From Marinobacter fonticola (GTDB taxonomy: Bacteria > Pseudomonadota > Gammaproteobacteria > Pseudomonadales > Oleiphilaceae), in contig NZ_CP043042.1 of assembly GCF_008122265.1 (NCBI RefSeq), forward strand, positions 2,108,001-2,172,000: 64,000 bases of DNA, written 5' to 3'. The notes under the pieces were generated by a model that saw only the letters and a program-made list of their open reading frames with translations, searched no databases and was not told the origin of the DNA. Shown piece by piece: positions 48,369 through 57,882 of the stretch (positions within the stretch are counted from its first letter, which is position 1; each line of letters opens with the position of its first letter). Made by a program: the position numbers and the translations under genes.

Positions 48369-49763
48369 TTCCAGTCGCCCAAGTATCATCCCGATGCTCA
48401 GTATCCATTTAGCCGGGTCGGGCAACGGCGCGAAATTGCCGGCCGGTCCAATGACCGGACCTAGCCCGGGGCCTACGTTCGTCAATGCGGTGATCGAACC
48501 GGTCAAGCTGGTAATCAGGTCGACACCCAGAAGCGATAGCAACAACGTCATCACCGCCATGGTCACCAGGAAAACGAACACGTAGGCAATCATCGACGCA
48601 ATGATTTCGTCGCTGACCGGGCGTCCGTTGAAATTACGGGTCTGTACTGCCCGCGGGTGCAATAACCGCCGAAACTGCTCGCGCAGGACCATGAACGACA
48701 GCTGGAAGCGAAAGATTTTCATACCGCCGCTGGTCGAACCCGAGCACCCGCCCACAAACGTCAGAAAGAAAAAGGCCGCGCTGGTGAAGGGGCCCCAAAT
48801 CAGATAATCCTCCGATGCATAACCGGTGGTCGTGACAATCGATGTAACGTTGAACAGTGCGGTGGCGAACAGCTCAAAAGGATGCTCGCCGTGGTTCAGC
48901 AGCCGGTAAACCGTCATGATCAACGCCGAGACGAGCAGCAACGCAATGAAGGTACGCACCTGCTGATCACGAATCAGCACCCCATGCTGCCCATGTAACT
49001 CGCGCACGAACAGAAAAAACGGCATAGCGCCAACAGCCATAAACAGGGATGAAATTAACAGGATGGACAAACTGTTGAATTGCCCCATAGAACTGTCCGA
49101 CGTGGAGTAGCCACCGGTGGCAATCGTGGTGAATGCATGGTTGATAGCGTTGAACAGGTCCATTCCGGCAAGCCAGTAGCAAAGACCACAGCTCACCGTA
49201 AACGCACAGTAAACGAACAGCAGGCCCCGGCTCAGGCTTTTCATGCGAGGCAGGGCTTTCTCTGTCCATTCCGAGGATTCGGTTGTGAACAACCGCATCC
49301 CGCCAATGCCCAGGAACGGCAGTACAGCCACGAACATACCGATGATACCGATGCCGCCGATCCACTGGATTATCGAACGCCAAAGCAGGATATCCGGAGC
49401 CATGGCATCCAATCCGCTGAGTACCGTGGAGCCCGTGGTCGTAATGCCCGAGAAGCTCTCGAAAATGGCGTCCGTCGCCGATAGATGGAGATTGCTCAGA
49501 TACAGCGGGAGCGCACAAAGCAGGGAAATGATTACCCAACTGCTGACGGTCAGCAGAAACATATAGCGTGGCTGTAAGCGATGGGACGCGCTGCGAGTCA
49601 GCCACAGGCCGGAAACGCCCAGCAGGAACACGCCAATGGCGGTGTCACTGAAAGCTGATGAATTCGGCGCGCTGGGTAAAAAAATGGGCGGTAACGTCAT
49701 AAAAATGCTGAGCAGAACCAGCATGACGCTAACGATAAAAGTGACTGGCGCAAGGTTCTTCAT
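48321..49763 (-). CDS. trkH: TrkH-family potassium uptake protein
   Basis: A 480-residue inner-membrane protein with four repeated M1-P-M2 units. The selectivity-filter glycines are in TTTGSTV, ATGGYST, TTTGYAS and TNVGPGLG. It is the ion-conducting subunit of the Trk system and normally needs the cytoplasmic TrkA subunit, which is not in this window. Length is typical. It is preceded by the terminator of the upstream lipoprotein gene, so it likely has its own promoter. Confidence 0.95.
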   Translation of the reverse strand: MKNLAPVTFIVSVMLVLLSIFMTLPPIFLPSAPNSSAFSDTAIGVFLLGVSGLWLTRSASHRLQPRYMFLLTVSSWVIISLLCALPLYLSNLHLSATDAIFESFSGITTTGSTVLSGLDAMAPDILLWRSIIQWIGGIGIIGMFVAVLPFLGIGGMRLFTTESSEWTEKALPRMKSLSRGLLFVYCAFTVSCGLCYWLAGMDLFNAINHAFTTIATGGYSTSDSSMGQFNSLSILLISSLFMAVGAMPFFLFVRELHGQHGVLIRDQQVRTFIALLLVSALIMTVYRLLNHGEHPFELFATALFNVTSIVTTTGYASEDYLIWGPFTSAAFFFLTFVGGCSGSTSGGMKIFRFQLSFMVLREQFRRLLHPRAVQTRNFNGRPVSDEIIASMIAYVFVFLVTMAVMTLLLSLLGVDLITSLTGSITALTNVGPGLGPVIGPAGNFAPLPDPAKWILSIGMILGRLELLSVIILFSPAFWRS

Positions 49764-49829
49764 TCAGGGCGGCATCTTCCGGAGGTGACTCGCCAGAGCA
49801 GGGGCGCTTACAGATTGCCCGTACCGCAT

Positions 49830-49855
49830 AAAAAAACGCGACCTATTGGGCCGCG
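49830..49855 (-). terminator. Rho-independent terminator after lipoprotein gene
   Basis: On the minus strand CGCGGCC (49855-49849) pairs with GGTCGCG (49843-49837), one G-T wobble, followed by seven T residues. It lies about 39 bases past the stop of the gene at 49894 and separates it from trkH. Confidence 0.85.
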
Positions 49856-49893
49856 CCCCAGCTCCCATCTTTGTGTTCCGATTCAACATCGAC

Positions 49894-50427
49894 CTACATC
49901 TGTAGTTGCCGCGTTTCCTCGAGTAAGGCCTCGGCTTCTTGGGGATAGACGGTAAAAGCCAGCGAGTCCTCAACCCGGGCCGACCCGATCACCATGGTGA
50001 CCGGTTCAGGCTGAGCGGCGATGTATTCGACCATGGCTTCGTCGATACCGGCTACGCCCAGCTCCGAATACGTGCAGCCGTAGTCCGTGCAGGTCATATC
50101 GGAACGTTGCCAAATCAGGGGTAATGCTGCCGGCTCGCCATCGAAATCAAAGCGGACCTGATCCCACCGTTTCCAACTATCCTTGTTGACTGCGAGGTGC
50201 AACTCATAGAACTTGAGGCCGGTTTGCTTGCTGATCTTGGCTTCGAAGTAGTAATCGGTGGGGGCCGGGTAGCCCATGAAGGGTTCGGCGAAGAGTTCGG
50301 AGGAGACTTCGATATGGTCATTGAGTTCGTCGGTCTCGCCTTTGGTCGTTATGCCGCTAACATTGGCACAACCCGCGACAAAAACGGTAGCGAGAGTGGC
50401 GAGGGTAACTCTAAGTGCGCGTTCCAT
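49894..50427 (-). CDS. Hypothetical lipoprotein
   Basis: A 177-residue protein with a signal peptide and lipobox FVAGC (Cys near 20). The mature domain includes TDYYFEAKISKQTGLKFYEL and a Cys pair TCTDYGCTY. No family is recognised. GGAG lies before ATG 50427. It is terminated by the hairpin at 49830-49855 and forms a single-gene unit. Confidence 0.75.
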   Translation of the reverse strand: MERALRVTLATLATVFVAGCANVSGITTKGETDELNDHIEVSSELFAEPFMGYPAPTDYYFEAKISKQTGLKFYELHLAVNKDSWKRWDQVRFDFDGEPAALPLIWQRSDMTCTDYGCTYSELGVAGIDEAMVEYIAAQPEPVTMVIGSARVEDSLAFTVYPQEAEALLEETRQLQM

Positions 50428-50574
50428 GGTCTGTTTTCTCCAAGGTCTCCAGCAGTGCGAGAATTATACGCATAATAGGTCGTGCCAGACGACAGCGACG
50501 ACATCGAGTAAATCGTGTTAGTGCGCCTGTTAACGCTCAGTTCGTAAATGAGCGAAACTGAACATTACTGGTCG

Positions 50575-51444
50575 TCAGGTATTAACGACTTCCTTGCAGA
50601 TCACGCGCAAACACCCCGGTTTACACACCACATCCAGCGGCGTTTTGCCGGCGATTTCACCGTCCGCGGTGACCGTCTTGGGACGGTGTGTCCGGATTTT
50701 GCACCAGCTACTTTTCAGTTGCACGACAGTACTGGCGCGCTCCGGCTTTCGTCCCATCATGCGCACGACAAGATACGTGAGGAGAAGGCGGATGATGGAT
50801 CTTGGCCGTACAGCGATAATATCGAGCTGACCATCGTTAGCGGAAGCCTCGGGAATTTCGTTGCCGCCGCCGAAAAAGGCCCCGGTGGCCACGGCGATCG
50901 TGAGCCAGCGACCTGAAACCTCGCTCTGTTCACACTCGATGGTTGCCCGGAAACCGCGCTGAACCATCACCTTGCGCAACAACATCACGCCGTAGCTGAA
51001 ACGCCCGAAAAGCCGTTTGGTTTGCCCTGAAGATTCCCGTACCGGCCAAGTGCCTAAACCGATATGCGCGACGTTGAGAAAAACCTGATCATTGAACTGA
51101 GCGACATCGAGCCATTCGGTGGCACCGCTGGCGACCAATTGGCAAAGGTCTTTGGGGTTTTCGGGGAGGCCGAGATTACGGGCAAAATCATTGGCGGTTC
51201 CGGAGGGCAGAATCCCCAGCGTCGCGCCGGTATCCAGGCATAGCCGGGCAGCACAGTTCACCGAACCGTCGCCGCCGGCCGCGAGTACATGATCGTCTCG
51301 GGTGACCTCTCTCATCCAATCCTGGTTGTCTAGGTCGCAATCTCTCCACCGGGTAATGCCGACATCTTCCAGGTGCGATGTCCAGAAATCGCGGTTCCTG
51401 CTGTTAGTGCCCGCTTTGGGGTTTGCCATCAACCAGATCGTCAT
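50575..51444 (-). CDS. Diacylglycerol kinase-family lipid kinase
   Basis: A 289-residue protein of the DAGK catalytic family. The nucleotide-binding motif GGDGSVN is at residues 57-63, followed by LPSGTANDFARNLG and the C-terminal TADGEIAGKTPLDV. It phosphorylates a lipid such as diacylglycerol or a sphingoid analogue at the inner membrane face. The ribosome-binding site before ATG 51444 is weak. Length is close to YegS-like kinases. Confidence 0.9.
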   Translation of the reverse strand: MTIWLMANPKAGTNSRNRDFWTSHLEDVGITRWRDCDLDNQDWMREVTRDDHVLAAGGDGSVNCAARLCLDTGATLGILPSGTANDFARNLGLPENPKDLCQLVASGATEWLDVAQFNDQVFLNVAHIGLGTWPVRESSGQTKRLFGRFSYGVMLLRKVMVQRGFRATIECEQSEVSGRWLTIAVATGAFFGGGNEIPEASANDGQLDIIAVRPRSIIRLLLTYLVVRMMGRKPERASTVVQLKSSWCKIRTHRPKTVTADGEIAGKTPLDVVCKPGCLRVICKEVVNT

Positions 51445-51610
51445 GAAACTCGGACTCTTACATGGGGTGTAAAAGGCGCCCGGTGGAGGCGCCTCATCCG
51501 TCGCTTTATAAAACAGAGCGCAGTGGTAATCCAGCCCCTGACGGAGATGTAATCCGCTGAACGATCAGCAAGAGTGGGTGACTGTTGGCGACGGCTGGCG
51601 CGAGGCGGCA

Positions 51611-52648
51611 TCACGCGTTCAGCGAACCACTCTGGAAGCGTTGCCAAACCTCATCCACCTTACCCAGCGCACGGTGCTTGTCCGGGGCGTCGAGCCAACT
51701 ACCTTCGAAACTGTTTCGCGCGAGTTGGTAGACCTGCTCGGGCTGAATCGGGAGGTTCTCGATGATGGCGCGAAAATTGTCGTTCACGTAGCCGCCGAAG
51801 TACGCCGGATCGTCGGAATTGATCGTCACATGAAGCCCTTTGTCCATCATGGTCAGCAGAGGGTGTTTCTTCATGTCATCGATCACACAGAGGCGATAGT
51901 TTGAAAGTGGGCAGACGGTGAGTGTCAGACCACGCTCGGCGATCAGCGCAGTCAGTGCGGCATCCTCCAATGCCCGGTTGCCGTGATCGATACGGTCGAT
52001 CTGGAGCCCATCGATGGCCTGCCAGACGTACTCGGGCGGGCCTTCTTCGCCCGCATGGGCGGTAATGCGAAGCCCCAGGTCGCGGCAGCGCTTGAAGATG
52101 CGCTCGAACTTCTCCGGCGGATGGCCTTTCTCGGACGAATCCAGACCGACGCCATCAATACGGTCAAGGTAAGGCATAGCGAGTTCAAGCGCTTCAAAGG
52201 CACTGGCTTCGCTGAGGTGGCGGAGGAAGGACATAATCAGACGGAAACTGATGCCGAGCCTGTCCCGGCCGTCGCAAAGGGCGCGATAGATGCCGTTGAA
52301 CTGAACGTCGAAAGAGACGTTTCGTTCGAGGTGGGCCTGGGGATCGAAGAAGACCTCGGTATGAGTAACGTTATCCTGGCGGCAGTGTTCCAGGTAAGAC
52401 CAGGTCAAATCGTAGAAATCCTGCTCGGTCAGCAGCACCGACATACCGGCGTAATAGAGATCGAGGAATTCCTGCAGGCCGCCGAATTGGTAGGCTTGAC
52501 GAAGCTCGTCTTCGTTATCGTAGGGCAAATCCACGCCATTGCGGCGGGCAAGGGCGAACATCAATTCCGGCTCGAGACTCCCCTCAAGATGCATATGGAG
52601 TTCGGCTTTGGGAAGTTGTTCTGAAAGGGTCTGGATAGACAGCGTCAT
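51611..52648 (-). CDS. Adenine deaminase (adenosine-deaminase superfamily)
   Basis: A 345-residue metal-dependent amidohydrolase. Metal ligands are His in AELHMHLEGS, His in HAGEEGPPEYVW and the Asp pair in NSDDPAYFGGYVNDNF. The GLDSSEKGHPPEKF and YAGMSVLLTEQDFYD blocks match the bacterial adenine-deaminase branch (Pseudomonas PA0148 type) more than true adenosine deaminases. It converts adenine to hypoxanthine in purine salvage. AAGGACGAGG precedes ATG 52648. Confidence 0.92.
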   Translation of the reverse strand: MTLSIQTLSEQLPKAELHMHLEGSLEPELMFALARRNGVDLPYDNEDELRQAYQFGGLQEFLDLYYAGMSVLLTEQDFYDLTWSYLEHCRQDNVTHTEVFFDPQAHLERNVSFDVQFNGIYRALCDGRDRLGISFRLIMSFLRHLSEASAFEALELAMPYLDRIDGVGLDSSEKGHPPEKFERIFKRCRDLGLRITAHAGEEGPPEYVWQAIDGLQIDRIDHGNRALEDAALTALIAERGLTLTVCPLSNYRLCVIDDMKKHPLLTMMDKGLHVTINSDDPAYFGGYVNDNFRAIIENLPIQPEQVYQLARNSFEGSWLDAPDKHRALGKVDEVWQRFQSGSLNA

Positions 52649-52931
52649 ACCTCGTCCTTGAACTGTTATGGTCGGAAAATTTTATCACAGGGCCCCGTTC
52701 CCGTCGCGTAAGGGCTGAGACTGTTATGTCTTAAAATACGCCATGGAAATTTTTTGTACCCCGCCGTAAACCACGTCTAGTATTTTTTCGAGCACCGAGG
52801 GATGCAGTGGTGCCAGCGCGGCAGGACGGCCTGGTTTCTGTTTACTTACGAAACAGGGCACTGGTTTATTTTCGAAACAAGACACCGGCGCTGACTGCCA
52901 TAATAAATCTCCGAGGATTGGAGCAACAATA

Positions 52932-54554
52932 ATGAGAACGGCAAGAACAACCGCAACCCTGGGACTAGGGTCACTCCTATTCGCACTATCCGCTCAGGCC
53001 AATTCCGGCCAATCCACTAGCGAGCTACTCAACGAGTTCTGGAGCCCGGATCGCGTCGGCTTTTTCGAATGCCGCATCGGTATTCTAAATAGCACGCCTT
53101 TCGGTCTGCCACGCTGTATGCAGGCTGAAAATATCGGGTATCACCTGGAGATGTTTTACAACATCGCCCAGGCCAACGACGGCAACCGTGCCGCCGGCCT
53201 GCCGGGTTACGATGCGTCGGTGGACTACATACAGTCAACGCTGGAAAGCGCGGGCTACGACGTCAGCATTCAGCCTTTTCCATTTACGGCGTTCTACCCG
53301 GTAGCGGAAGGTATGCTGGCAGCGACAAGCCCAACATCCGAAAGCTATGTCTGGGAGGAGGACTTCACCTACCTGTCCCAAACCGAGCCAGGGGAAGTGA
53401 CGGCACCGGTGGCGGCGGTCGATCTGGAGCTGGGGCCCGACAATGCGTCCACCAGCGGCTGCGAGCCTGAAGATTTTGCTGACTTCCCGGCCGGCTCGAT
53501 CGCGCTGGTTCAGCGGGGCGCCTGTAGTTTCGGCATAAAGGCCGAAAACGCAGCAGCAGCCGGCGCCGTGGGGGTGATCATCTTCAACCAGGGCAACACC
53601 GAGGACCGCACGGGATTGACCAACGCGACGTTGGGCGAAGCCTACTCCGGCGGCGTCCCCGTGTTTTTTGCGACCTATGATAATGGCGTAGCCTGGGCGC
53701 AGACCGAGGGTCTGGAACTCAACATGGTCGCCAACGTCGTGCGGGAGCAGACTCAAACCTATAACGTGGTGGCGGAAACCCGTAAGGGCGACCCGGATAA
53801 CGTCGTGATGACCGGCGCCCACCTGGATTCCGTGTTCACCGGGGCCGGTATCAACGACAACGCGTCCGGCAGCGCCGCCTTGCTAGAGCTGGCATTGCAG
53901 ATGAAACGGGCCCATCCGAAGAACAAGGTCCGTTTTGCCTGGTGGGGTGCGGAAGAGGCCGGTCTGGTGGGCTCGACCTACTACGTGAACAACTTGTCGG
54001 ATGAAGAGAAGGCCAAAATCAAGGTCTATCTCAACTACGACATGGTGGCCTCACCCAACTTCGGCTACTTCATCTACGACGGCGATGGCTCCGACTTCGG
54101 TTTAGAAGGACCTCCGGGTTCGGCTGCCACCGAACGGCTGTTCGAGAAGTACTTCGAACTGCGCGCCCTACCGTACGAAGGCACCGAGATCAGCTTCCGT
54201 TCCGATTACGCCCAGTTCTTTACCGATGGCATCGCTTTTGGCGGACTGTTTACCGGCGCGGAAGTGGAGAAAACTCCCGAGCAGGCTGAGAAATTCGGTG
54301 GAGAAGCGGGTGTAGCATTCGATCCCTGCTACCACTCCGAGTGTGACGACATCACCAACTACGACGCCGAAGCGCTGGAAATCAACGCCGACGCGATGGC
54401 GTTCGTGACCAGTTGGCTGTCGCTCTCGACCCGCTTGATTGACCAGGAGATCGAGGCCGCCGAGGAACCGGACACCGGTGCCCGGATGCTCAATGCCCAG
54501 TCCATGCACCAGAAATACGACATCACTCATTGGGGTAAAGACTGGATCAAATAG
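52932..54554 (+). CDS. Secreted M28-family zinc metallopeptidase with PA domain
   Basis: A 540-residue exported peptidase with a signal peptide cleaved after about residue 23 (LSAQA). A PA domain (about 155-265) is inserted before the M28 catalytic core. Zinc ligands are H297 (TGAHLDS), D309 (INDNAS), E341/E342 (WGAEEAG), D370 (NYDMV) and H468 (CYHSEC). It is probably an aminopeptidase acting outside the cytoplasm. GGAG lies before ATG 52932. A terminator follows at 54579. Confidence 0.93.
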   Translation: MRTARTTATLGLGSLLFALSAQANSGQSTSELLNEFWSPDRVGFFECRIGILNSTPFGLPRCMQAENIGYHLEMFYNIAQANDGNRAAGLPGYDASVDYIQSTLESAGYDVSIQPFPFTAFYPVAEGMLAATSPTSESYVWEEDFTYLSQTEPGEVTAPVAAVDLELGPDNASTSGCEPEDFADFPAGSIALVQRGACSFGIKAENAAAAGAVGVIIFNQGNTEDRTGLTNATLGEAYSGGVPVFFATYDNGVAWAQTEGLELNMVANVVREQTQTYNVVAETRKGDPDNVVMTGAHLDSVFTGAGINDNASGSAALLELALQMKRAHPKNKVRFAWWGAEEAGLVGSTYYVNNLSDEEKAKIKVYLNYDMVASPNFGYFIYDGDGSDFGLEGPPGSAATERLFEKYFELRALPYEGTEISFRSDYAQFFTDGIAFGGLFTGAEVEKTPEQAEKFGGEAGVAFDPCYHSECDDITNYDAEALEINADAMAFVTSWLSLSTRLIDQEIEAAEEPDTGARMLNAQSMHQKYDITHWGKDWIK

Positions 54555-54578
54555 CCTGTATCCCACTTGATCGACACA

Positions 54579-54606
54579 GGGCTGCCCTTCGGGTGGCCCT
54601 TTTTTT
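54579..54606 (+). terminator. Rho-independent terminator after the M28 peptidase
   Basis: GGGCTGCCC (54579-54587) pairs with GGGTGGCCC (54591-54599) using two G-T wobbles and a 3-base loop, followed by seven T residues. It lies 25 bases after the stop codon. Confidence 0.85.
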
Positions 54607-54976
54607 GAGCGGGTTATTGGAGAGAGCTATCGGAGAGGATTATTGAAACGGAACGGGTCAATTCATCTCTTAAAACGCTAAAATGAAGCGTCCGCGGGTA
54701 TGACGAGCGCAGGAGAATTAACTTCGGTCGTTAACTGGGGTATGGTATTTTGATACGTTGTAAAAATTTAACAATAATTTAATTTCGGCCCCAAGGCCTG
54801 CCATTAGCCGCCTGCGCTCGGTTATGGCACCATTGTTTGGATACGTGTCTTGAAACATCTATGTGCATTGATGCTACGGTTCACGCTGGCGAAATAAAAG
54901 CTTATCACTCATAAAAAGATGAATGCTGACTCGGCATCAACTAGTAGTAGTCCATCTTAGTATCAAGGATCGAACA
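54607..54976. other. AT-rich intergenic region
   Basis: About 370 bases between the M28 terminator and the lipoprotein gene at 54977. Part of it (near 54750-54785) is very AT-rich, so it likely holds the promoter of the lipoprotein gene. I find no other structure. Confidence 0.45.
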
Positions 54977-55789
54977 ATGACGAAGTTATCCTATTGCCTT
55001 GCGTTTTCGCTTCCCGCTTTTCTGATCGGCTGCGGTGGCGGCGGTGGTGGTAGCAGTGACGATGGTGGCAGCGGCGGTGGCGGTAGTGCCAGCACCGAAG
55101 CTTGCCGCTCGATCGACGAGCTCTCCGGCGTAGCGAAAGCCACTGGGCGCTATAAAGGCGCATTGACCATGAATGGCGTTGACTACAATAACGCCTATGC
55201 GTTTGTCGGCCCGGATGGCAAGTTCAGGCTTATCGCGGGCAGTGACGACACGAGCCAAACCAGCTATATCGCCGGACAATTTGAAGGTGACGCGAGTAAT
55301 CTGGCTGATTCGGATGCCACCGCTTATTTTGTAAACGGTAACGATGCTTCTAACGAAACCGCCAATGTAGCGGGCAATTTCGAAGCGAAAACCCAGCTCG
55401 TTCTCAATAGCGCAGACTCCCTCGCGATAGATGCGGACCTGAAGTACGTAGCGCCTCCGTCTGGCCATTGCATGGAAAGCGGCAGATTTGCCAATACCTA
55501 TTCCGATACTGACAACGGCGGCGTCACCTCGTTAAACATCGACTCCGCAGGGGATGTAACGGGCACCACAATCCGTGAATGCGTGGTCAGTGGCCGAGTG
55601 GATAGCTACAACGTTGAAGGCGGTCTTTTCTTTGCGAACCTGGACCTAGCCAACTGTAACGCAGAAGGATTTAATGGACCTTACCAAGCCATTGGCGGTT
55701 TTGTTTTCGATCCAAGCGGTACCGGTCAGCTTGTAGACATGATCATCGAGAACGATGAGTTCGCCTTGTATAGCCGTCTGAATAAGTAA
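54977..55789 (+). CDS. Hypothetical lipoprotein with Gly/Ser-rich linker
   Basis: A 270-residue protein with signal peptide and lipobox LIGC (Cys near 18), immediately followed by a low-complexity GGGGGGSSDDGGSGGGGS linker that spaces the mature domain from the membrane. The rest is beta-rich. No family is recognised. ATG 54977 has AAGGA 8 bases upstream; the ORF extends 18 codons further without support. Cys at EACRS and later HCMES, ECVV and NCNA may form disulphides. Confidence 0.72.
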   Translation: MTKLSYCLAFSLPAFLIGCGGGGGGSSDDGGSGGGGSASTEACRSIDELSGVAKATGRYKGALTMNGVDYNNAYAFVGPDGKFRLIAGSDDTSQTSYIAGQFEGDASNLADSDATAYFVNGNDASNETANVAGNFEAKTQLVLNSADSLAIDADLKYVAPPSGHCMESGRFANTYSDTDNGGVTSLNIDSAGDVTGTTIRECVVSGRVDSYNVEGGLFFANLDLANCNAEGFNGPYQAIGGFVFDPSGTGQLVDMIIENDEFALYSRLNK

Positions 55790-55808
55790 TCTATTTCTTC
55801 AGACGGAG

Positions 55809-55840
55809 AGCCCGGCAAACCCTGTTTGCCGGGCTTTTTT
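55809..55840 (+). terminator. Rho-independent terminator after the lipoprotein gene
   Basis: AGCCCGGCAAA (55809-55819) pairs with TTTGCCGGGCT (55825-55835) around a 5-base loop and is followed by five T residues. The stem is 11 perfect pairs, 19 bases past the stop. It serves the plus strand; no T run is present for the converging minus-strand gene. Confidence 0.92.
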
Positions 55841-55841
55841 C

Positions 55842-56906
55842 TTATTTAGACACGGAGAAGGTGCCGTATCCAAGGCTGGCTCCTTCGTCTGTCACCGCTT
55901 CAACCCGCCAATCCCCCAGCATGTTCCGATTGATGTACTTGCCGCTGGATGCCCGCATCTGGTCAAGGTAAGCGTCGATATCCACCCGGGCAACGCGCTC
56001 CCCATTCAGGTACCAATCGTGATAAACGGTCTGGCCTTTCAATCCTTGCAGCTCGTTGAAGAAGTACACCCGGATAACCTCCTCTGAGCCGAGTTGGAGC
56101 TGGGCGGGTAGGGCGGCCGTCGGTTCCTTGTCCCGCAGTTCCAGGGTGAGCTGGACGCGTTGCAGATGTTCCGACGCGATTTCCAGGTTAGCGCTTCCAC
56201 TGTCTGTAGCGTCAGCGGTCTGCGGCTGTGGATCGTCTGTAGGCATTGGGCGATCAGCAGGATCTTCTATCACAGAGCCCGGTGGCGTGAACTCTGTTTC
56301 GGCTGAGAGCTCTGACTCCGCTGAGGGCTCTGATTCGGCTGAGAGCTCTGATTCGGCTGAGAGCTCTGATTTCGCTGAAGGCTCTGATTCCGCTGAAGGC
56401 TCTGACGGGCTCGATGCCACCACGGCATTTTCGTCAGCTTGATTGGAAATACTTGGTTCACTGGCGTCTTCCGGGGTTGCCTCGGAGGCCGAGCCTGCCT
56501 GTTGGGCGATAGTCGTTTGCGGCTCCGGCTCGGCACTGCCGGAAGCCGATTCGGTCGGTTGAGCCGATTCTGGTTGCTGAGTGGCGTCGCCCATAGCCGA
56601 TGGCGTGGAGGCGCTCTCCCCAGCGTCTGAGCTCGTTTCCCCTGGCTGAGTCCGTTGAATCGTGCCACTGACTGCTTCGCTAGCGTCCGGTTCCGGCGAT
56701 GACTCCCCTACGGGCTGCTCCATACCATCGGGGGATCCAGAAGAGGCCGACAAGAACCAGAGCACGATGAAGGCGATCAGCACCACACTCACCAGAGCGC
56801 CTAAAATACGCCCCCAGTGATACACCACGGTTTCCTCGACTCTAGGCTCGGCTTTACGTGTCGAAGTACGCATTTTGAGTCGGTAGGCGGTATTGGAATC
56901 TTTCAT
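55842..56906 (-). CDS. DUF2914-type membrane protein with low-complexity and tandem repeat region
   Basis: A 354-residue protein. One TM helix lies at about residues 34-53, followed by a long acidic Ser/Glu/Pro/Thr region (55-230) that contains six hexapeptide repeats at 171-206 (SAESEP/SAESEL pattern). The C-terminal 100 residues look like a DUF2914 domain (VYFFNELQGLKGQTVYHDWY, KYINRNMLGDWRVEAVTDEG). The C-terminus should face the periplasm. Similar proteins accompany envelope or polysaccharide functions; no activity is established. Backbone codon use. Confidence 0.78.
   Translation of the reverse strand: MKDSNTAYRLKMRTSTRKAEPRVEETVVYHWGRILGALVSVVLIAFIVLWFLSASSGSPDGMEQPVGESSPEPDASEAVSGTIQRTQPGETSSDAGESASTPSAMGDATQQPESAQPTESASGSAEPEPQTTIAQQAGSASEATPEDASEPSISNQADENAVVASSPSEPSAESEPSAKSELSAESELSAESEPSAESELSAETEFTPPGSVIEDPADRPMPTDDPQPQTADATDSGSANLEIASEHLQRVQLTLELRDKEPTAALPAQLQLGSEEVIRVYFFNELQGLKGQTVYHDWYLNGERVARVDIDAYLDQMRASSGKYINRNMLGDWRVEAVTDEGASLGYGTFSVSK
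56289..56396 (-). repeat. Six tandem 18-base units in the DUF2914-type gene
   Basis: The six codon-aligned units encode SAESEP, SAKSEL, SAESEL, SAESEP, SAESEL and SAETEF. The DNA copies differ at a few positions. This is a coding minisatellite, likely a flexible acidic spacer between the membrane anchor and the periplasmic domain, with possible copy-number variation between strains. Confidence 0.85.
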
Positions 56907-57271
56907 GGGTAATAGTCGTCCGTGAAGCTGCGGATGTAACCGCGCTATGGTAGTGCTGGATTAACTTGAGGTATAGGTCGCGGACTGCGATAGGCGTTCC
57001 GAAGCCTTATTAGAGTTAAGTTTTTGACAGGGTAAAAGACATGGCCCCCCTGAAGAAATTTTGGGGTCGCGTTTTGCTTATAAGTAAATCATATACTTAG
57101 CGGCCCGTTAGTTGATTGTGAGCTTTGCAACCTATGTTAATTAGGTAGGTATGTGTTTTATGTGAACATGAACATTCCGTAGCCAAGTATTCCTGCATTA
57201 GGCCTTAAGTGGGCTTATGGAGCTTGACCAAACGCAGTTTGTCATTAGCTCGTGTCGCAAGGACTGTGATT
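56907..57271. other. Intergenic region between divergent genes
   Basis: About 365 bases, partly AT-rich, between the DUF2914-type gene (minus) and the small gene pair (plus). Divergent promoters are expected. No operator or RNA element could be supported. Confidence 0.4.
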
Positions 57272-57643
57272 ATGGAAACGGAAGCCTCAACCGCAATTCG
57301 CGGTCAGATTTCGGAAGCTGAAATCATTTGCGCCGAACTGAGCGTGACGGTTGGAGAGTACCATCAGGCACTCGAAACGCTGTGGTCACACGCCATTAAT
57401 GAGGGCGGTGAACGCCGACCTGCCTCCCTGGTGCTTTTAGGCGCCTATGATCCCCCGAACTGGGCGATCACGTTCAGCGATCTAGCATCGCTCGATTATA
57501 AACTCCTCAAGGCCGCAATGGTTGTGCTGCGGGGCCGCCTGGTACTAGGCATCGAGCCTCACACAATGATCAAAAATGGTCCCAGCCGTTTGCGCCAACT
57601 CATGGAAGAGGTGTTCCCATGCTACTTGCAAGCCAATCAGTAA
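57272..57643 (+). CDS. Small hypothetical protein, first of an overlapping pair
   Basis: A 123-residue soluble protein starting METEASTAIRGQISEAEIIC. It is helical in appearance with HTMIKNGPSRLRQLMEEVFP near the end. ATG 57272 has AAGGA 8 bases upstream; the open frame from 57209 lacks one. The next gene starts within its last codons. No family is recognised. Confidence 0.6.
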   Translation: METEASTAIRGQISEAEIICAELSVTVGEYHQALETLWSHAINEGGERRPASLVLLGAYDPPNWAITFSDLASLDYKLLKAAMVVLRGRLVLGIEPHTMIKNGPSRLRQLMEEVFPCYLQANQ

Positions 57644-57882
57644 GATCGGGAAGTACGTTTGTAAAACAGTTCCTCTCAGTTATTTGGCTCCTCATGGTTT
57701 GGCTAGGAGCCCAGGCCGCACTCAACACGCTCTCCGGTAGCTATACGGAGACAGGCGTCGATTCCGGCAAACAGCAGGTGGAGATGCACAGCCTGTCGTA
57801 TTTTCAGCAACCTTGCGAATCCTGCGAGGGACTTGTTGCCGGTCGTATCTCTTCAGATGCATTCTTGCGCCGCAGCCTATAG
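57619..57882 (+). CDS. Small membrane/secreted hypothetical protein, second of pair
   Basis: An 87-residue frame starting MLLASQSVRSGSTFVKQFLS, with a hydrophobic helix (about residues 18-35) that could be a signal peptide or anchor and a Cys pair CESC in the polar tail. It overlaps the upstream gene by 25 bases, which suggests translational coupling; GGAAGAGG lies about 9 bases before ATG 57619. The function is unknown. Confidence 0.5.
   Translation: MLLASQSVRSGSTFVKQFLSVIWLLMVWLGAQAALNTLSGSYTETGVDSGKQQVEMHSLSYFQQPCESCEGLVAGRISSDAFLRRSL

Noticed and set aside
56289..56396. Possible CRISPR-like repeat array
   Set aside because: Units are 18 bases with no spacers, in frame within a gene, and encode a hexapeptide.
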